Source: Bombus terrestris (taxonomy: Eukaryota > Arthropoda > Insecta > Hymenoptera > Apidae). Taken from it: DNA of 64,000 bases. The notes below the pieces were generated by a model. It was not told the DNA's origin, made no database searches, and was given only the letters and a program-made list of their open reading frames with translations. Positions 12,901 to 27,900 of this stretch are shown in pieces. Positions within the stretch are counted from its first letter, which is position 1, and every line of letters begins with the position of its first letter. The position numbers and the translations under genes are program-made. The stretch covers positions 9,374,364 to 9,438,363 of the forward strand of contig NC_063272.1 of NCBI RefSeq assembly GCF_910591885.1. The letters are read 5' to 3'.

Positions 12901-15900
12901 AAAATCTAAAATTAATTATTAAGCATTTTTTAAATCTTCGAAATTTTAATTCAAGAAAATTCCACTTTTTCGGACATTTGCCCATAAATATCAAAGCACA
13001 TCGTTACAGATATTACAACAAAATTTGAATCAATTTTTCTCATTACGTTTTTCAAATATGTCAAGTTCTTGTTGATCGCGATAAGTGTAGTATGGGTTCA
13101 GAAGTTGGGATACACATGATGTCATGTGCATACTCGTGACTGAAATTATTATTAAATGAAAACGTTCTACTCGTTGACGAATTATATATATATTTTGAAT
13201 AAAAAAAAACTTTGTTCCATAATACCGACACAGTTAGCGTTTACTGACAGAAAAATCAATAGTAATAAACCATGACACTATATCTACAATATCGAGACAG
13301 ATGGTAATTGCATCATGAATTATTTTTTATAAATTTCATCAATTTTATTAATTTTACAAAATAGCGAAATTATCGTAGTGCCTGTTCTAGTTACATTGAT
13401 GACTTTGGCTTGTTACAAGAGTCTCGCTATCGGTTCTAGGGTCATCGCGACTGGATTACTCGGTTTGATGATCGTTCTAATCGGGACCAGTGATTTAGGA
13501 ACTGTTTTAACGAGCTTTCACGAATCACCAGCTATCCGATTCGGGCTTGACAACTTGGGAATCATCTCCATAGGATTTAATGGTCTAGAGATTATCTTAA
13601 CCCTGTAAGTCCCCTATTATATCACTGTAATTCCTTCAAAAGGAAAGTTTTATTCACTTGACAATTGTTCAAATAACTTAAATTACATAACAATGGAATA
13701 TAAAAGTATAGGGTTTCAGAAAATATAAAATTTAAATAATTCACATTATCTTTCCTTCTGTTGTTTCTATAAAATATATCGAAAAATTGCTATCACGTGG
13801 AAATTAACGATAAGATTATTCTCCTTATTATTACGCGATAAAAACCATAGCAAATTTCAAGAATCTATTCGTAGTAAAATTTTGTTCCTCTCTCTGTTTC
13901 TTGAAACAGCAGAATTTTACTTCTTTAAAAAAATATCTTTCTTCGTTTCTATATTTCTCACAAATTTGCGAAGACAATCGCCGAAAACTAAGGAAGCTTT
14001 TCATTCGATTATTGTCGATCGGGATTTATTTAGAAGCAAACTCACGATTTGCAAACTAGTTTGCCATCGTTGTACATCGTTCACGATAACACGAATGACT
14101 ATAAGAATTTCGATGGCCGTTACCCCTGTTACTAATTTGCTGCGCCACGTCATCGCATGTGCAGTTCACTGATAATTAGAGCAACTTTTAGCACGTCACC
14201 ACCGTTTCCGTTTCTACCAGCTGTTAAGCAGAACACGCGGAGCAATTATCGTTACAGTGGTCACGCGATTTTTAAGCCCGTCTATTGTTTACGCGGCTGA
14301 AATTAACTGAAATTATCGCTCGGTAGGAATATTTTACTCATTACTCGAGAAACAGATCGGCTATCTACTTCCAAAGTGTAATTAACGGCCACTGGAGTCT
14401 TTTTAATCCTTTTTAATTCTCCCTCTCTTTCTATTTAATGTTTCTCACGTTATTTATTTATATTATATAGACCACTCAACTTACGTACACATTTTTTTAA
14501 TCTATTGCTAACAGTAGATGATTAAATTTCTCTATTAAATGAAATGAAAAATAAGATGAAATTTAGAATAACGAAAATAAATTGACGAAAGTTATAGGCC
14601 GTTGCATATCGTTTGTGCGCAACATCGAAGAGTTAATTAATATTCCTCGTAATCCGATGAATATATTTTTCGCAGTCAATAAAAAATGTTATTAAAAATA
14701 TTAATTAGGATAGCCAAATGGAAGCAAATCGTAAGTTCTTCTTGAATTACGTACGAAAATCGAAAAATGTTAAGAAAGATTTCAAAATTCGTTCAATAAA
14801 TATTGGACATTGATAAAATTATTGTCTTATAATATATTGTTCATATTTCTATTACTTTTCTAATTATTTATCATACGTGTACAGCGTTATTTAAATAAGG
14901 TAACCAATCAACGAAACAGAATGACATAGAGAATCTACGGGTCTTACTATTCACCGTAGTAATTATCGAAATTCAATTGAAACGTCATATTGCGAAGTAT
15001 AAACTCAAGATTGACCTAGTTCTACCGTCTGTATATTCGTACCTTTTGGTTTAGGATGTGGTCGACGGTGCTTAGAGTCAGCCATCACGACGGAGAACCA
15101 ATCCAACAAACGATTTGCCATTGCGGGTTTGGATGACGGCGGGCAATCAGAGTTACGCGATGATTGGGAGTTGTACGTTGATTTCAAAGGAGATGGTGTC
15201 TTCTCCATCACCTCGTTGCTCATCAGATGCTTGTCGTCATATTTACTTCCAGCAAGTGCCTGAAACATGAAAATGTAAGTAAACAATCGCGTTGAATTTG
15301 TATTTCTATTTAATTCTGTTCTTCTTAATTATAATTCATTACAGTAACTGATTAAAATTCTTCTTGAAATGATAACCAGTGGAAAAGATGTTGTAAATTT
15401 GCAAATCAATTGCCTCAGTTGTGAAAGGTGAACGCTAGGAAAAATGATAATTCTAATTCCGTTTTTTCAGATAGATACTGAACAAGTTTCAGTGTATCAA
15501 TGATTTTTTTATGTTTTTCTCAGATTCGTGAAATTTTTTAACGATAGGAAAACTCGACGACGAAAAATTTAAATAATTCATAAGATTATTTTTATATTGT
15601 AAAAGAGATACGAAATAATTTTAACGATTTATAACGCTTTGGTACGATTTTTAACGATTTTACTGTTCACCGGATAGAAATGGAATTAAGTACATAAAAT
15701 ATGAATATGCAAGGAACAGAAAGTAACGTTTTTGGGTTTCTTTTCTGCTACGTATAAGGCTTATTTATTATTTACGCTATATTAGTAGATATAATCTTCT
15801 CATTGTTGCATTTTTTAAAATATCGTTTGAACATCTGCGTTACGTCACGAGTTGTGTCGTTTTGAATAATTAAATGTCTCGTTACTATCGTCCTAGCGAA

Positions 15901-18900
15901 AATTTCCACCTCTGAGCGGTGCACTTTTTTCAGAAAAAGTTACACATTTTTTGCAACCATCGAGAAACAAAGGAAGCATCGCTGATTCCGCGAAGAAATA
16001 AAGCTGCGTCCGTGTTTCGTTTGCGATTAATCATCAGCGGGCTCGAATTCATAGGAACCAGTAATAATAATAACTTTCTACCCTAATACAATCGTTGTCC
16101 GTTAATCAACAATCTTTTCATACGAATTTACATACATGCTTTTAATGCGTTGTTCAATGATCCTTTGATTGTAATTTCGAGCCTGATTATGTACGTTTAA
16201 AGCAACTCGTTGAGATTAATAGGACTAGCAATGGTCAATTAGTAATACGAGACGTAGCATTTATTGAAAAATGGTTTACATTACGCATTAATAACGCTGT
16301 GTTTTCAGACGTTTATTGCGCACGCGTTGTGAATTAAAAGTTACGAGGTGGCTTTCGCAAGCTCTTTTATGACAATTCATAAATAAAGTAAACGTGTACG
16401 TGCAGAGTCCGGCCGAGTAACACGTAAAAGATGATATGTAAAAGCGGGAACGATGTGATTCTTTGCCGTAAAATAAGAAAAATATATAGAATCAAATTTT
16501 TTCATTCTCGGCTTGGTTTTTGAAGAAAATCGAGTTTGAAAATTTATCAAGTATACTTGGACGTGGCTAATTTCGGTCTAGACCGGACTAAATAATCGAC
16601 GGGAGATCATTCTACGTGCGAGAATAAGTGGAAAATGTAGAATACGATTTTTACGCCAGACGCTTTGGCTCCGAGAACAAAAATTTACAAATTTATCATA
16701 TACATGTACTAGACTGATGGAATATTAAATCAACGATTGCAATGTAAAATTTGATATAAGAAAAGCTAGCAATCGATAAACTATTACCAAGGAACGTTCC
16801 AATTTTTATTGTTTCCTATAGAGTAATTTGTGATTTGTATCACGGCGAGGGAAAACGATGTAAAGGTTGACAAGGGCGATCATTAACTATACATGTAATT
16901 TCGGTGTAATGTAAATATAGCTACGCGTCTGATGCACGGGACCAGGATAAAAGGTCCTGAAGCATCGAGGCTTTCGTGCACGAGGAGTCTCTCGTTTTTC
17001 ACTTCTCTTCTCAGCTCTTTGCGCCATGAACGTCGAGCTTGTACCGCGTTAATTTTCTCCCCTCGGAGAGTTGCTAACAATAAGTAGAAACGACGTATCT
17101 CGCCTCCGGCCCATTCTAAATTCCTATCTCACAAATCTTGCCGACCTCGCCACTTTAGACACGCTGCCCTCCCCTCGTAAAAACAATCGAGCTTCGTCTT
17201 CATTTTCCGTCTCTTCCTCCTCTTTTCTTTTACCATAGCTCGCCATCCCTTCGTTCAACCCTCGAGGGCATGCTTTCGATGCTTCCAACATGCGTTTATG
17301 GTTTTCCATTCTTCTCATTCAATTTTCTTCTCCGAAAATTACGTCTCTAGTTGATTTCTGGTGTTCGAAAGAGCCTACTCGCTATTTTGGATTTTTATGA
17401 TTCTCGATATACAAAGATTAAATCGTATCATAATTCATATAAATTATATTATAGTCAATGTTCTTCCAAATTAACGTTACGATAATAATAATAACTATTT
17501 GATCTCGATCTGGTGACTAAGAAATTCCACTTGGTTACAATTTTTCCAACCACACGCTCCCTCGTCTGGTCTTCTCACTCATCCTTCCATACTTTAATTG
17601 TACGTTATTCTTCACCTAGCGATTACACATCAAGAGTTTACGTTTGAAGTTCTTCCTATTCTAAAACTATTAGGTTGTCCGAAAAGTGTCTTTCTTTTAC
17701 AGACCTGTCTTTTACAATGATGCATCTTTATACAAACATGAAACCTGTCGAATGTTATGATCTTTATTTTAATAGAACAAAATGGATCATACGTAATTCG
17801 ATAAAATAATATAAAACGGAAAATGTTGTGCATCCATTGTTTCCTTATAAAACGAAAGAAACTTTTCGGACGACCTGATATTATTTCACCGCCGCCTGTT
17901 CGCTTATTGCACCTTCTAATCTTTGGCAAATCAATGTTGTATCTCTTATATTCTATGCTGTATTTACGTTGAACACTGTTGCGGATCGTTGGAATTCTCC
18001 ATGCAATTTTTCCACCAATGCGTTACTATCATAGTGGAAGAAATAATTATTCTGAGTCATCGGTACTCTAATATACAACACGATATAATGTATTGCACTG
18101 CTAGCTAATAATATTTATCGAGAATCAAAAGATCCTACTTGTATACATGTCGTAATTTTCTCTCAATTCTCAATGCAAACGTCTGTAAAGCCGAAAACAT
18201 CTCGTAAGATCTATATAAACGATAACTTCTATGAAACGATTCTAAAACGATGAGAATCACCGAGGATTAAAATCGTTGGACGGATCTGCTTTACTCGTGG
18301 CATGCACGTCGTCGAGTCTTACGGGGTTGCAACCGTCCGTAACGATATTACGGCTCCTCGTCGTCTGGCGACGCTTTCCGTCGGATCGATGGGAAAGACG
18401 CCTCGTCTAGGCTGCTCGAAAATACGAGCCATCGACTCGTGGCGGCTTACGGTCGACCAATGGCAGCTTCACCGCCATTGAAGGATGCTCAACCTTCTCG
18501 TAAAATAAAGAATAGAGGCTCGATTTTCGCTAGACATCTATGGAATCGTATCCTTATTTTCACTATCTTGACCATCCTCCACATTTGCCTTAACTATTTC
18601 CTATCAGAACGTGCGCGAGATATAGAAAATCGAAGCTTATGTATTTCCTTTTTTTTCTTTTCCCTTTTTTCTTTTAAATCGACGATTTGTTACGACAGCT
18701 GTTCATTCATATTTCCATTTAGATATATAACATTTAATTTTATTATTCCTAACTAATGTTTCTTGAATATAGAAAACGTTTTAAGAGACACGAAGAAATA
18801 CAAATTTCAATGTTTCTTAAACGCAAAATGATCGATTTTCCGTTGGGGAACAGGCAAGAAATTGAGGAAATCGATTTTAATTTCTGAATTAGAGGGAGCA

Positions 18901-21900
18901 GGGACCTGGCCAGCGAAGAAAACTGGGCGAATGATAAAAGAAAAGTAATCAAGAGGGAGGATTCTTGGGTGGATTAAAGACGAGCGACGTTTCAATTTGA
19001 AGAAACACAACGGCGTTTCGTTGATCCTTTAATTAGCTGAGGAAAACTCATATTTATCTCGCTGATGGTGTATTACGGATGGTCTAAACCTCGAAACGGC
19101 GGAGGGGGACAGAATCTAGAATTTCCTTTCGAGGGATGATAACCCTACGTTACCGTGGAAACACTGAATCAATAGCGGGACTAGTTTATTAACACGCTGA
19201 AGGCTAAAATAACAGATCTAACGGATCCCCTTAATAGACCGAAGCTTTAATCAGAGCCGGTAGCTCTGTAATCTCATGGAAAACACGAGCTTACGAATTT
19301 AGAAATTTTCCAAGTGTTCCCAAATTTTATATTTAAGAACGGTAGGTAGCAATCACGAAACGTTTAACGTAAAATTTTCTAAACGTCTGTCGTATTTTAC
19401 GACTGAAAATCGTCAATCTTCTAGTAAATGATGAGAATTATTTTACACATTAATCGAAGTCGCACGTACATGTCCGACGTTATATAAAAATACATTCTCA
19501 TTTCTCGAGTCATACGTGGAGTTTTTTATCGAATACGTTGATTTAATAAAACGTGCCCGATATGAACAGAGAAAAACGTAAATATTCACGGATCCTCCGC
19601 CATGTGTGCAAGAGGTGATATAAAAAAAAGATAAAATGATTTTATAAAGCAAACACGTAGTTTATTTAACTTTTGTATTGAAAATTTTGCTCGCGAGCTA
19701 CCAAATATTTTTAATGCTTTCATGTTTAGAATTTTATATCGAAATGGTTGACAGGATGAAAATGAACCAATTCTTCGCTGTTCGCGAAATTAATTTTATA
19801 ATACGATAGCTAATTATACGTCATATTTTTCTTCATAACAAGCTATTATCGGAAAGTTATTGCATCGAAAAGTTGTTTTAATTATCGCAAGAGAATCGCG
19901 TCTTTCGAACGATATTTCAATCTCGTCAGGTTGGCACGCGTGATTAAGCAAAATTATACAGGGATATCCGCGTTTAATAATCCGGTATCGTCCGTTATGT
20001 AAAATTAGTTCGATAATTGGTAACAACCTCGACGATGGACCGTGATCGTTCGATAATTTCCCTCGATCTTCCTCGTACACGTCCAACGAATCCGGCTTAT
20101 GAAAGATAATCGATGCGCCGTATGATCCTTTTCGTTACGTATTCGACAATCCCCGGCTAATTTTCCCCTGTACTTCCAGATTCGGGAAAATTCAATGCCA
20201 CTCCGCCGAACGATTAATTAATCGTTCGGTTTTGTTGTTGATGAGCGTTCATTAGCGTCACGCGGTAGGTAATTTCCCCCGCCCTCTTTTTTTTCCCCGA
20301 GAATAATTCTCGTGGAAACGTTGATGCGATGTAATTAGTGTTACACGAATATTTCACTGTTTGAGGAAATAATCATTTATTCGTCGGTTTATTTAATTAT
20401 TCGAGAAAATATATATCAAGATATACGCGTCTCGTATGGAATGAATTTTATCATAAAATAATCGAGTAAGATATGATTAACGAAATAACGACGCGTTAAT
20501 CGATCAGGATTTTGCATGGATAAGGATCGTAAATACACAGCGTTGTAAAGTTGTAGAGATCACGCGCAAGGATCCGAACGAAAAGGAGTTCGTACGGTTC
20601 AAGGAAGTCTTAAAGCGAAGAGATTTAAATTCGATGGTAATTTCATAGTTGTAAAGAATCTCTTTTTCTAAGGATCATGTGGGGTTGAAGGTGCGAAAAA
20701 GAATTTCCCAAAGTTCATCGAATGATAACAGTGATTTGATACGATCGAAGGAAGAATGTCAAGTAACTCAACCAATCGTACTTATCAGAAACTAGTCTAA
20801 TTTCAAGGGGAAGTCAATAGTGAATTATCCCATTTCTTTTACCCTCCTTCTTTTTTTCTACAGGGAAGGGAGACAGTCCGACGTGATAAAGAAACGGAGA
20901 TAAGTATTAATTACCGGCGTGGTGAGGAATAATTTAAGAAGGCTTCCAGGATTAATTTTGCTCCCGTACAGCTTCCCGAATTAAACTCTTCTTATCTCTC
21001 TCTTTCTCTCTCTCTCTCTCTGTTTCTTTTCTTTTCTTTTATTTTCTTTCTTTCTTTATTTCAAGGTCCCTTTATTCACCAGCGTCCCTCTATACATTTT
21101 CCTTCAGTTGTTTATCTTCAATCTTGCCGCGCGACTTATTGTTTTTCTTCGTTTTCCTCCGCTGTTTCTCCCGTAGAAGAAAGAAATAGCACGGACCAAT
21201 AGGAGAATCCTGGCGGAATGGAGCTTGAATCTTTTATCGTTTCTGTTTTGCAGCACAGAAAACGGGCAAGAGGTGTTTTTATACACAGAGAACTCGGCCA
21301 GAGACACGTCTGAATAGTTTCATCCAAATGTCCCTGTCACTTTTCAAGATACGTGTACACTCTCCAAGTATTGGGTCGTGGAGAGATGAAAAATAAGAAG
21401 AGCACAGAGAGGATTAAAGTATAGGCACCTTACGTGAGAAATCGTTTCTTACTGGCGCAGAAAATTAAAGATATTGATTCAATGCGAGGAAATGAATTTT
21501 AAAACAGAGTTATAGTCGAATGGGATTAATAGACGGCATTGAGTTCGAAGAACATGGATATTTCGTTAGAAAAGGAAGAGAAGAAAAAGCGATCGAAAAG
21601 GATTAAAGAGCGCAGCACCGCGTTAGAAAAATTGTCTTTCGCTGAAGGAGGATTGAAGATACAAGAAAATAATCGGTAAAATTGAAAGATCAAAGATTAA
21701 ATCTCTTTCTTTCTTTCTAAATTTCATCCAGAATTATCGAATACCTTTTTCCTATAATTAGTATCAACTCGCAAAAATTTAATTAAAATTCGATTAAAAG
21801 CGAGCAAAAATCATCCAACCGATATTGGATTTCTATTTTAAAATGGAAATTTATCGATCTCGCTGAATTTCTGGAAATTTCACCGTCGATCGAAACCGAA

Positions 21901-24900
21901 AACAGCGGTTAAATTCGAAATGATATTTACTGACTACGCAGTGATGCAATCTTCGAGGCTGCGAAGTGTCGAGATCAGCACGTTGTCGAGGAAAATGCGA
22001 AACTACGGGTTCAAGAGCTGGTGGAGATTAATTAAGATCCTCGAAAGGAAATCCGCGGACGATGGATTTCCAGATTTCAGGCGAACGTTGATTACCGAAT
22101 CGCAGGTTGAACTTCGATCGCTTTTAGCCAGCCCTTGCTGCTCCTAATCCTTTCTCCTTTTTCTCTCCATCAGACTTTCACAGAACTTGGATCTATAAAT
22201 CCTATAAATTCTCGTTCGAATAATTAGCGACCGACTAGAATTTCCTCCGATTTTAACGAATTTGCTATTCAATGATAAAATAAACTAAAAAACACTCTTA
22301 ACAAAGAAACATGCATTAAGGATAAGTTCTAGTTTGAAAAGTTAACAAACAATTCAGATTTCTACTATTGTAATAGATTGGATACTATTCAAAGATAAAA
22401 TAGAAAAAGGAGACTTGTGCAATAATGAAAACCATCTATCGGATTTATTGGCAGAATCTGGAAGATCTCATAGTCTTGACATAAAGAATCTCCAGGTAAT
22501 CTTGACATCATAGGATAGCGTAATTTACTCAAAAGATTGGAAACTCTATCATAAAGTCTAAATTCTTCGATATGAGAAGAATTCCTCGTGAATTTTCACG
22601 AACGTTCGTAATTCGATCGTTACGTTTTACGTGATAACAAAGGAAGTCACAGTACCGTCAAATATTCTTCGTTCGAAATTTGAGAAAATAATTTCCTAGA
22701 AAAATTTGTCACGCAAACCTCTGTGATCGCCACTTCGTTCGATTACATTCACGTTCAATTAGACAAAGTAGCTGTCGTCGTTGATAGAGAAAGAAAGTTA
22801 CAAAGTGAACAGGTCATCATCCAAAGAAAAGGAAATGAAGAAAGGAAAAAAGAGACACAGCGGGAACGACTACTAAGGAGATGAAAACTGGCCATATTAG
22901 AAAGGGACAATACGACAGATTTTCAATTTAAAAAGGTTTTTTTTTCGAGCAACGCGACGGAAAGCTTTTGTCCAATAATACCACCGGTCTTCCTTTTCCA
23001 TTCTAGTCTCCGCTTCACGGGCTCTTGTCATTTGAATAGATTAGTCGATTCAATGAACATTTCACCGCGCGTGTTGCCTCCAACCGGTCTGTGTCTTCCA
23101 TTCTCGATTTTCAATGCATTCCCGCCTTTGTCTTAGTTACCAGATTCCTCGGTTCTTTTATCCAAACCTCCGGCGTTTCACGGTGGCTGTATTGTCTTTT
23201 TAAAAATACCGCTGGCCGAACTTCATTTCGCGCTCGTTGGTAAAACGTCGACTGCGAGTAAAAAGGTTTGTCTCGTTAAAAGTTCTGTTTCGCCCTCACA
23301 ATAAGCCCGGATTTTCGTGGGCGCGCGCTCCCCCCCCCCCCCAACGTTAAACTTTCTTCTATTTTTTCTCGCTTCCTCTTTTTTTTCACTGTTCTCGAGA
23401 TACTTTCGCCTCGAAATTTAATTTTACTCGATCGATCCTGTCTCCGTTGGAAGAGGCGAAGGGGCAAGGGAATACAGGGTTCGAAACTTTCCACTTGCCT
23501 CTGCCGAACACACGGCGAACAAATTTCAATCGCGCGCCCTGGGTGACGTTGCACAAACAACCACCTTGCTTCTCCGTAGGCTCATTATATTAATTGCCGT
23601 GTCAACGATTTTCGCGTCGCGAGGAATTAGAAGATGTAATTTCTCAGATTCTTAGATTTTGTTTTGCAAACATGCCTTTCGAAGTATTCGGTGAAGACAA
23701 GTTAGTCCACGTTAAATGGTGGAGAAGTAAGTAGTCTGGTTAGTAATGAATCTCTGAATTTTTGAACCTTTAAGTTCTTGAATCTTTGAGTCATTGAACG
23801 GCTAAATCGTTGACTCTTTGAATCTTCGAGTCTTCGAATCCTCGAATCCTTGAATCTTTGAATCTTTGAATCCTTGAATCTTCGAGCCTTCGAGTCTTTG
23901 AGTCTTCAAATCCGCGAATCCTCGAATCTTTGAATCTTTGGATCTTTGAATCTTCGAGTTTTCGAATCCTCGAATCCTCGAATCCTAGAATCTTTGAATC
24001 TTTGAATCTTCGAGCTTTCGAGTCTTTGAGTCTTCAAATCTTCGAATCCTCGAATCTTTGAATCTTTGAATCTTTGAATCTTTGAATCTTCGAGTCTTCG
24101 AGTCTTTGAATCTTTGAATCTTCGAGCCTTCGAGTCTTTGAGTCTTCAAATCCGCGAATCCTCGAATCTTTGAATCTTTGGATCTTTGAATCTTCGAGTT
24201 TTCGAATCCTCGAATCCTTGAATCTTTGAATCTTCGAGTCTTCGAGTCTTTGAATCTTTGAATCTTCGAGTCTTCGAGTCTTCGAGTCTTTGAATCTTTG
24301 AATCTTCGAGTCTTCGAGTCTTCGAGTCTTTGAATCTTTGAATCTTCGAGTCTTCGAGTCTTTGAATGCTTGAATTTCTGAACCTTTGAATGCTTGAATT
24401 TCTGAATCTTTGAATGCTTGAATTTCTGAATCTTTGAATGCTTGAATTTCTGAATTTTTGAATGCTTGAATTTTTGAATCTTTGAATCTTCGAATCTCCG
24501 ACTCTTCGAGTCTTCGAATCCTCGAATTTTTGAATCCTTGAATTTCTGGATCTTCCAATCTTTGAATCTTTGAATCTGTGACAAGAAAAAACTGAATAAT
24601 CTAGAAGTTTGTACGAAGAAGTGAGTTATCCAGATTGCGTGATTATCGTTTTCTGTCGAGGTAGAAGCGCGGCGCGACGTTTGAACAAATGTTCCACATG
24701 AAAGCCCGCGTCTGGAATGAAAATCATAAAAGTGAAGTGTCCCCAGTGACGAAGGGCTCCGTTATCCTAAGGTTTCCTCAAGAATGTTCCACGAAGAGGA
24801 AAACAATGGTAGAAAGAACGAAAGAAAGAGTAGGGGGAAGAAAAGTGAGAAAGGGCGAATGGAAATAACCTTCGAGAAGATAGGAATAAAGTGTCGCGGA

Positions 24901-27900
24901 GAATACGAGAATGTTTGTCGGCTCTGTTAAAGCGTTGATTTAATTAAGTCGACGTTACGACTACAGGACGTTACATTTATCGAGGTGGAGACACTTGGAA
25001 CATCTTGGACCGCGAACACTTTGCGGTTTACTTTGCCTCTGGCTACTTTTTACCGCTTCATTTCCTTCTGCTCTAAGTGGAAAAAGACTATAATATAGGG
25101 TCTAGATGGAAAATCGAGCGAATAACAAGTTCTTCTGTTTTAATTCGTTATCTCTCAATCTTTCGTTTCTGCTTTTTCTTCATTTATTCGAATAAAGAGA
25201 ATATCAAAAGAATTGTGGAACACGTACATACTATTTTTGGATTTTTATTTTATTTAACAGTTAAATATTTTAACATGATATAATGAAAGAAATAATATAT
25301 GTATATTAGGTTGAAAAATATATAGACGTGGCTTGTTTTAATAATTTTAAGTCACCATTAAATGCTTTATAACATGTTTCGCTAGCAGGAGATTTCAGTT
25401 TATGAATATATAAAAAAAGCGCTGTACACATTTCACCATCTCGCTGTACACATTTGCAGGGGAATATATTAAATCCGCGCACGTCGATTTTAATGAAATT
25501 TGCACTAGAGGATAGCTCTTGGTAAAATAAATCTATTTTTCCAACGTTTGTCGACGATCCATATTAAAGGGATGAGAAATTTGTTCAAAAACAAGCTTTC
25601 AAAGAAGATTATATTTTTAATACCGTTTATTTTCCATTGAAGTCGTATTTTCTAAAATATCTTTTAGATTGGAATATAATTGCAATAGACATATTTATCT
25701 AGCCTTCGCGATAGAAATAGAAAAACTGTTTCAAAATCAGATGGCAGGAATATCGCGATAAAAGTTATAATTCACGATGGAAAATCTGACCTTGACTAGC
25801 CACGATACCTCCATTAATTACAGAATTTATCTCTCGTTTCGAAACGCATAGAAACAATTAATTTAACCATAAATTTTACCATACCTATTCATTAATTTTC
25901 TCCTTTCACGAATACAAATCTGTGATCAGTTAATCATCTGCTTGATTTAACGATCGAATTATGACGTCTCATACGAAGCCAAAAGGAGTCCTAATATTTA
26001 TGAACTCCACTTTTAACGACAAAGAAGAAATAATTTGAAATATTCAATTTCCTACACCACTGCCTCTTCACAAAAAAAGGGCGACGAAAAATAATTGGTG
26101 CTCTCGCGTTGTATAAATTCGACGTTTATCGAACTCCGGTATTCGCATTGGAAACGTCGTTGGCCGGCTGCGAGGCGTAAACTATTTCCCAAAGAAAGTT
26201 ATGATTTACCGGCACAACACGCTAATTTCCGATTCCGGGCGTGGGGCTGTAGTTTCCGCGCTAGGGAATTTCAGACGGGTCGCCGCATACGCAAACAACC
26301 CCCTCGCCGGTTTAGACGCTTCTCGCTCGGCTCCTAACTTTTATTTATTGATATCCTGCTCGTCTTTTTTGCTTTCCCTTCTTTCCACTACGTTATTTAT
26401 TTCGAGCAGCTCCGCGACGTCCGCCTACACTCCACTTTTCTTTCTGTTTCCGGTATTATATACGTCTTGAGAAAGAAGCAACTGAAAGTGAATATGTTAA
26501 GGGACTTCAGAGGGATTCTCATACGAGCGGAAAAATCGAACGATGTGCAGATAGACGTATCGATCTTTGTGCTGTAAGTTGTCGCGTTAAAAAATTGGGC
26601 TCTGATAGCTGTAGTATTCAGACTGAAAAATGTTCCATCAGAATGACGCTTTTTAGGGGATTTTGAGGTCGCTGAAGCCGAAACTGATAATCGTTGCTTG
26701 CGGTCACAGGGCGTAAGACATTTTGTTGATGTACAATATCCTCGTGGATTTTGAAGATACACTTCTTTTTTTAAATTTCTCTGTATCGTCACGGTCTTAG
26801 GCGGATTTCTCCAGTTAACGCCTTTATGGTGTCAAATGTTCATAAAGTCTAATTTTCGAAACCATTCATTTCCGTTAAAAACGATCCTCATTTTCGTCAT
26901 TCGCGATTTAAGATATCGTCGAAAACATACGTTGAGATAACAAATTTTACAGTCCCGATACACTATACTTTATCAAAAAATTGTAATTATCTTTGCATTA
27001 AAAAGATCATCGTTGTGTCATAAATTTGTAACGATTAGGCTGTGACTTTCCATATTTTCATTAACATAACTTTAGAAGTGGAATTTAAATAAAAATTTGT
27101 TTCATCTATCAAATATTATAATAAATACTTTATCTTGGATATATTATATATCTTTGCTTGTTACACGCATTGTGTGTTTAGCAACGAAGATGGGTTAGTA
27201 TAACCGTTGATTTTTTATTTTTACTTTAAAGTTGCATCGTTAAAACTTCGTTAAATGTCACGAACGAGGGCGACACTTCTCTCTTAGCCCGTGACTGAAC
27301 CTACGGTCCCTCGTAACTGATTTTATTCGTCGCACAGCACGCGCGCAACCCGAAGAAGGCGGCGATTTATCGGTGATATTCCTGCATTGAATTGCGAATG
27401 ACGACGATAGAGGGTGGTTTCCTTGTTAACGGGATTCGAAGGGTGAACCTCCATTCTACAGGCTCCTGCAAAATTCATAATCACGCATAAAATCAACATT
27501 CTTCCCTACGTGATGTTCCAACGAAACCATCGACAACACTCATCTGCAAACTTATTGAATCATTCTGTTGATAACATTCTTTCTCCAATTACTAAATTGA
27601 AATTGTTTTTAATAATATTCTTCTATCCTTCTTCAGAGCGTTTCAACGAAATCATCACAAACTCTAAATTTATATCGAACTATTCTCTCAATAATATTCT
27701 TTCTGCAATTACTAACTTGAAATTGTTTCTCTAATATCCTTACATATCCACGCAGTCCGTTTCCTAATCCTTAAATTTCTTCAATTAACATCTTAACATC
27801 TTTTTTCGATGTTCTTTTCGTCAAAGGAAAAACCTAACAGTTTTATCGGTAGTCGTCGTTAAAAATCTAATTTAATTATAGTAGCGAAGATGTCGAATGG

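Noticed and set aside
23985..24584. 199- and 174-codon minus-strand frames rich in Lys, Asp, Ser and Arg
   Set aside because: They are produced by the minisatellite's 9-base period and have no start context or splice partners.
25308..25470. A TTAGGTTG-like start resembling a mariner end
   Set aside because: Only the first few bases match, and no matching inverted end was found.
26397..26792. A 131-codon minus-strand frame, possibly mobile-element derived
   Set aside because: No recognisable transposase, gag or other domain on either strand.
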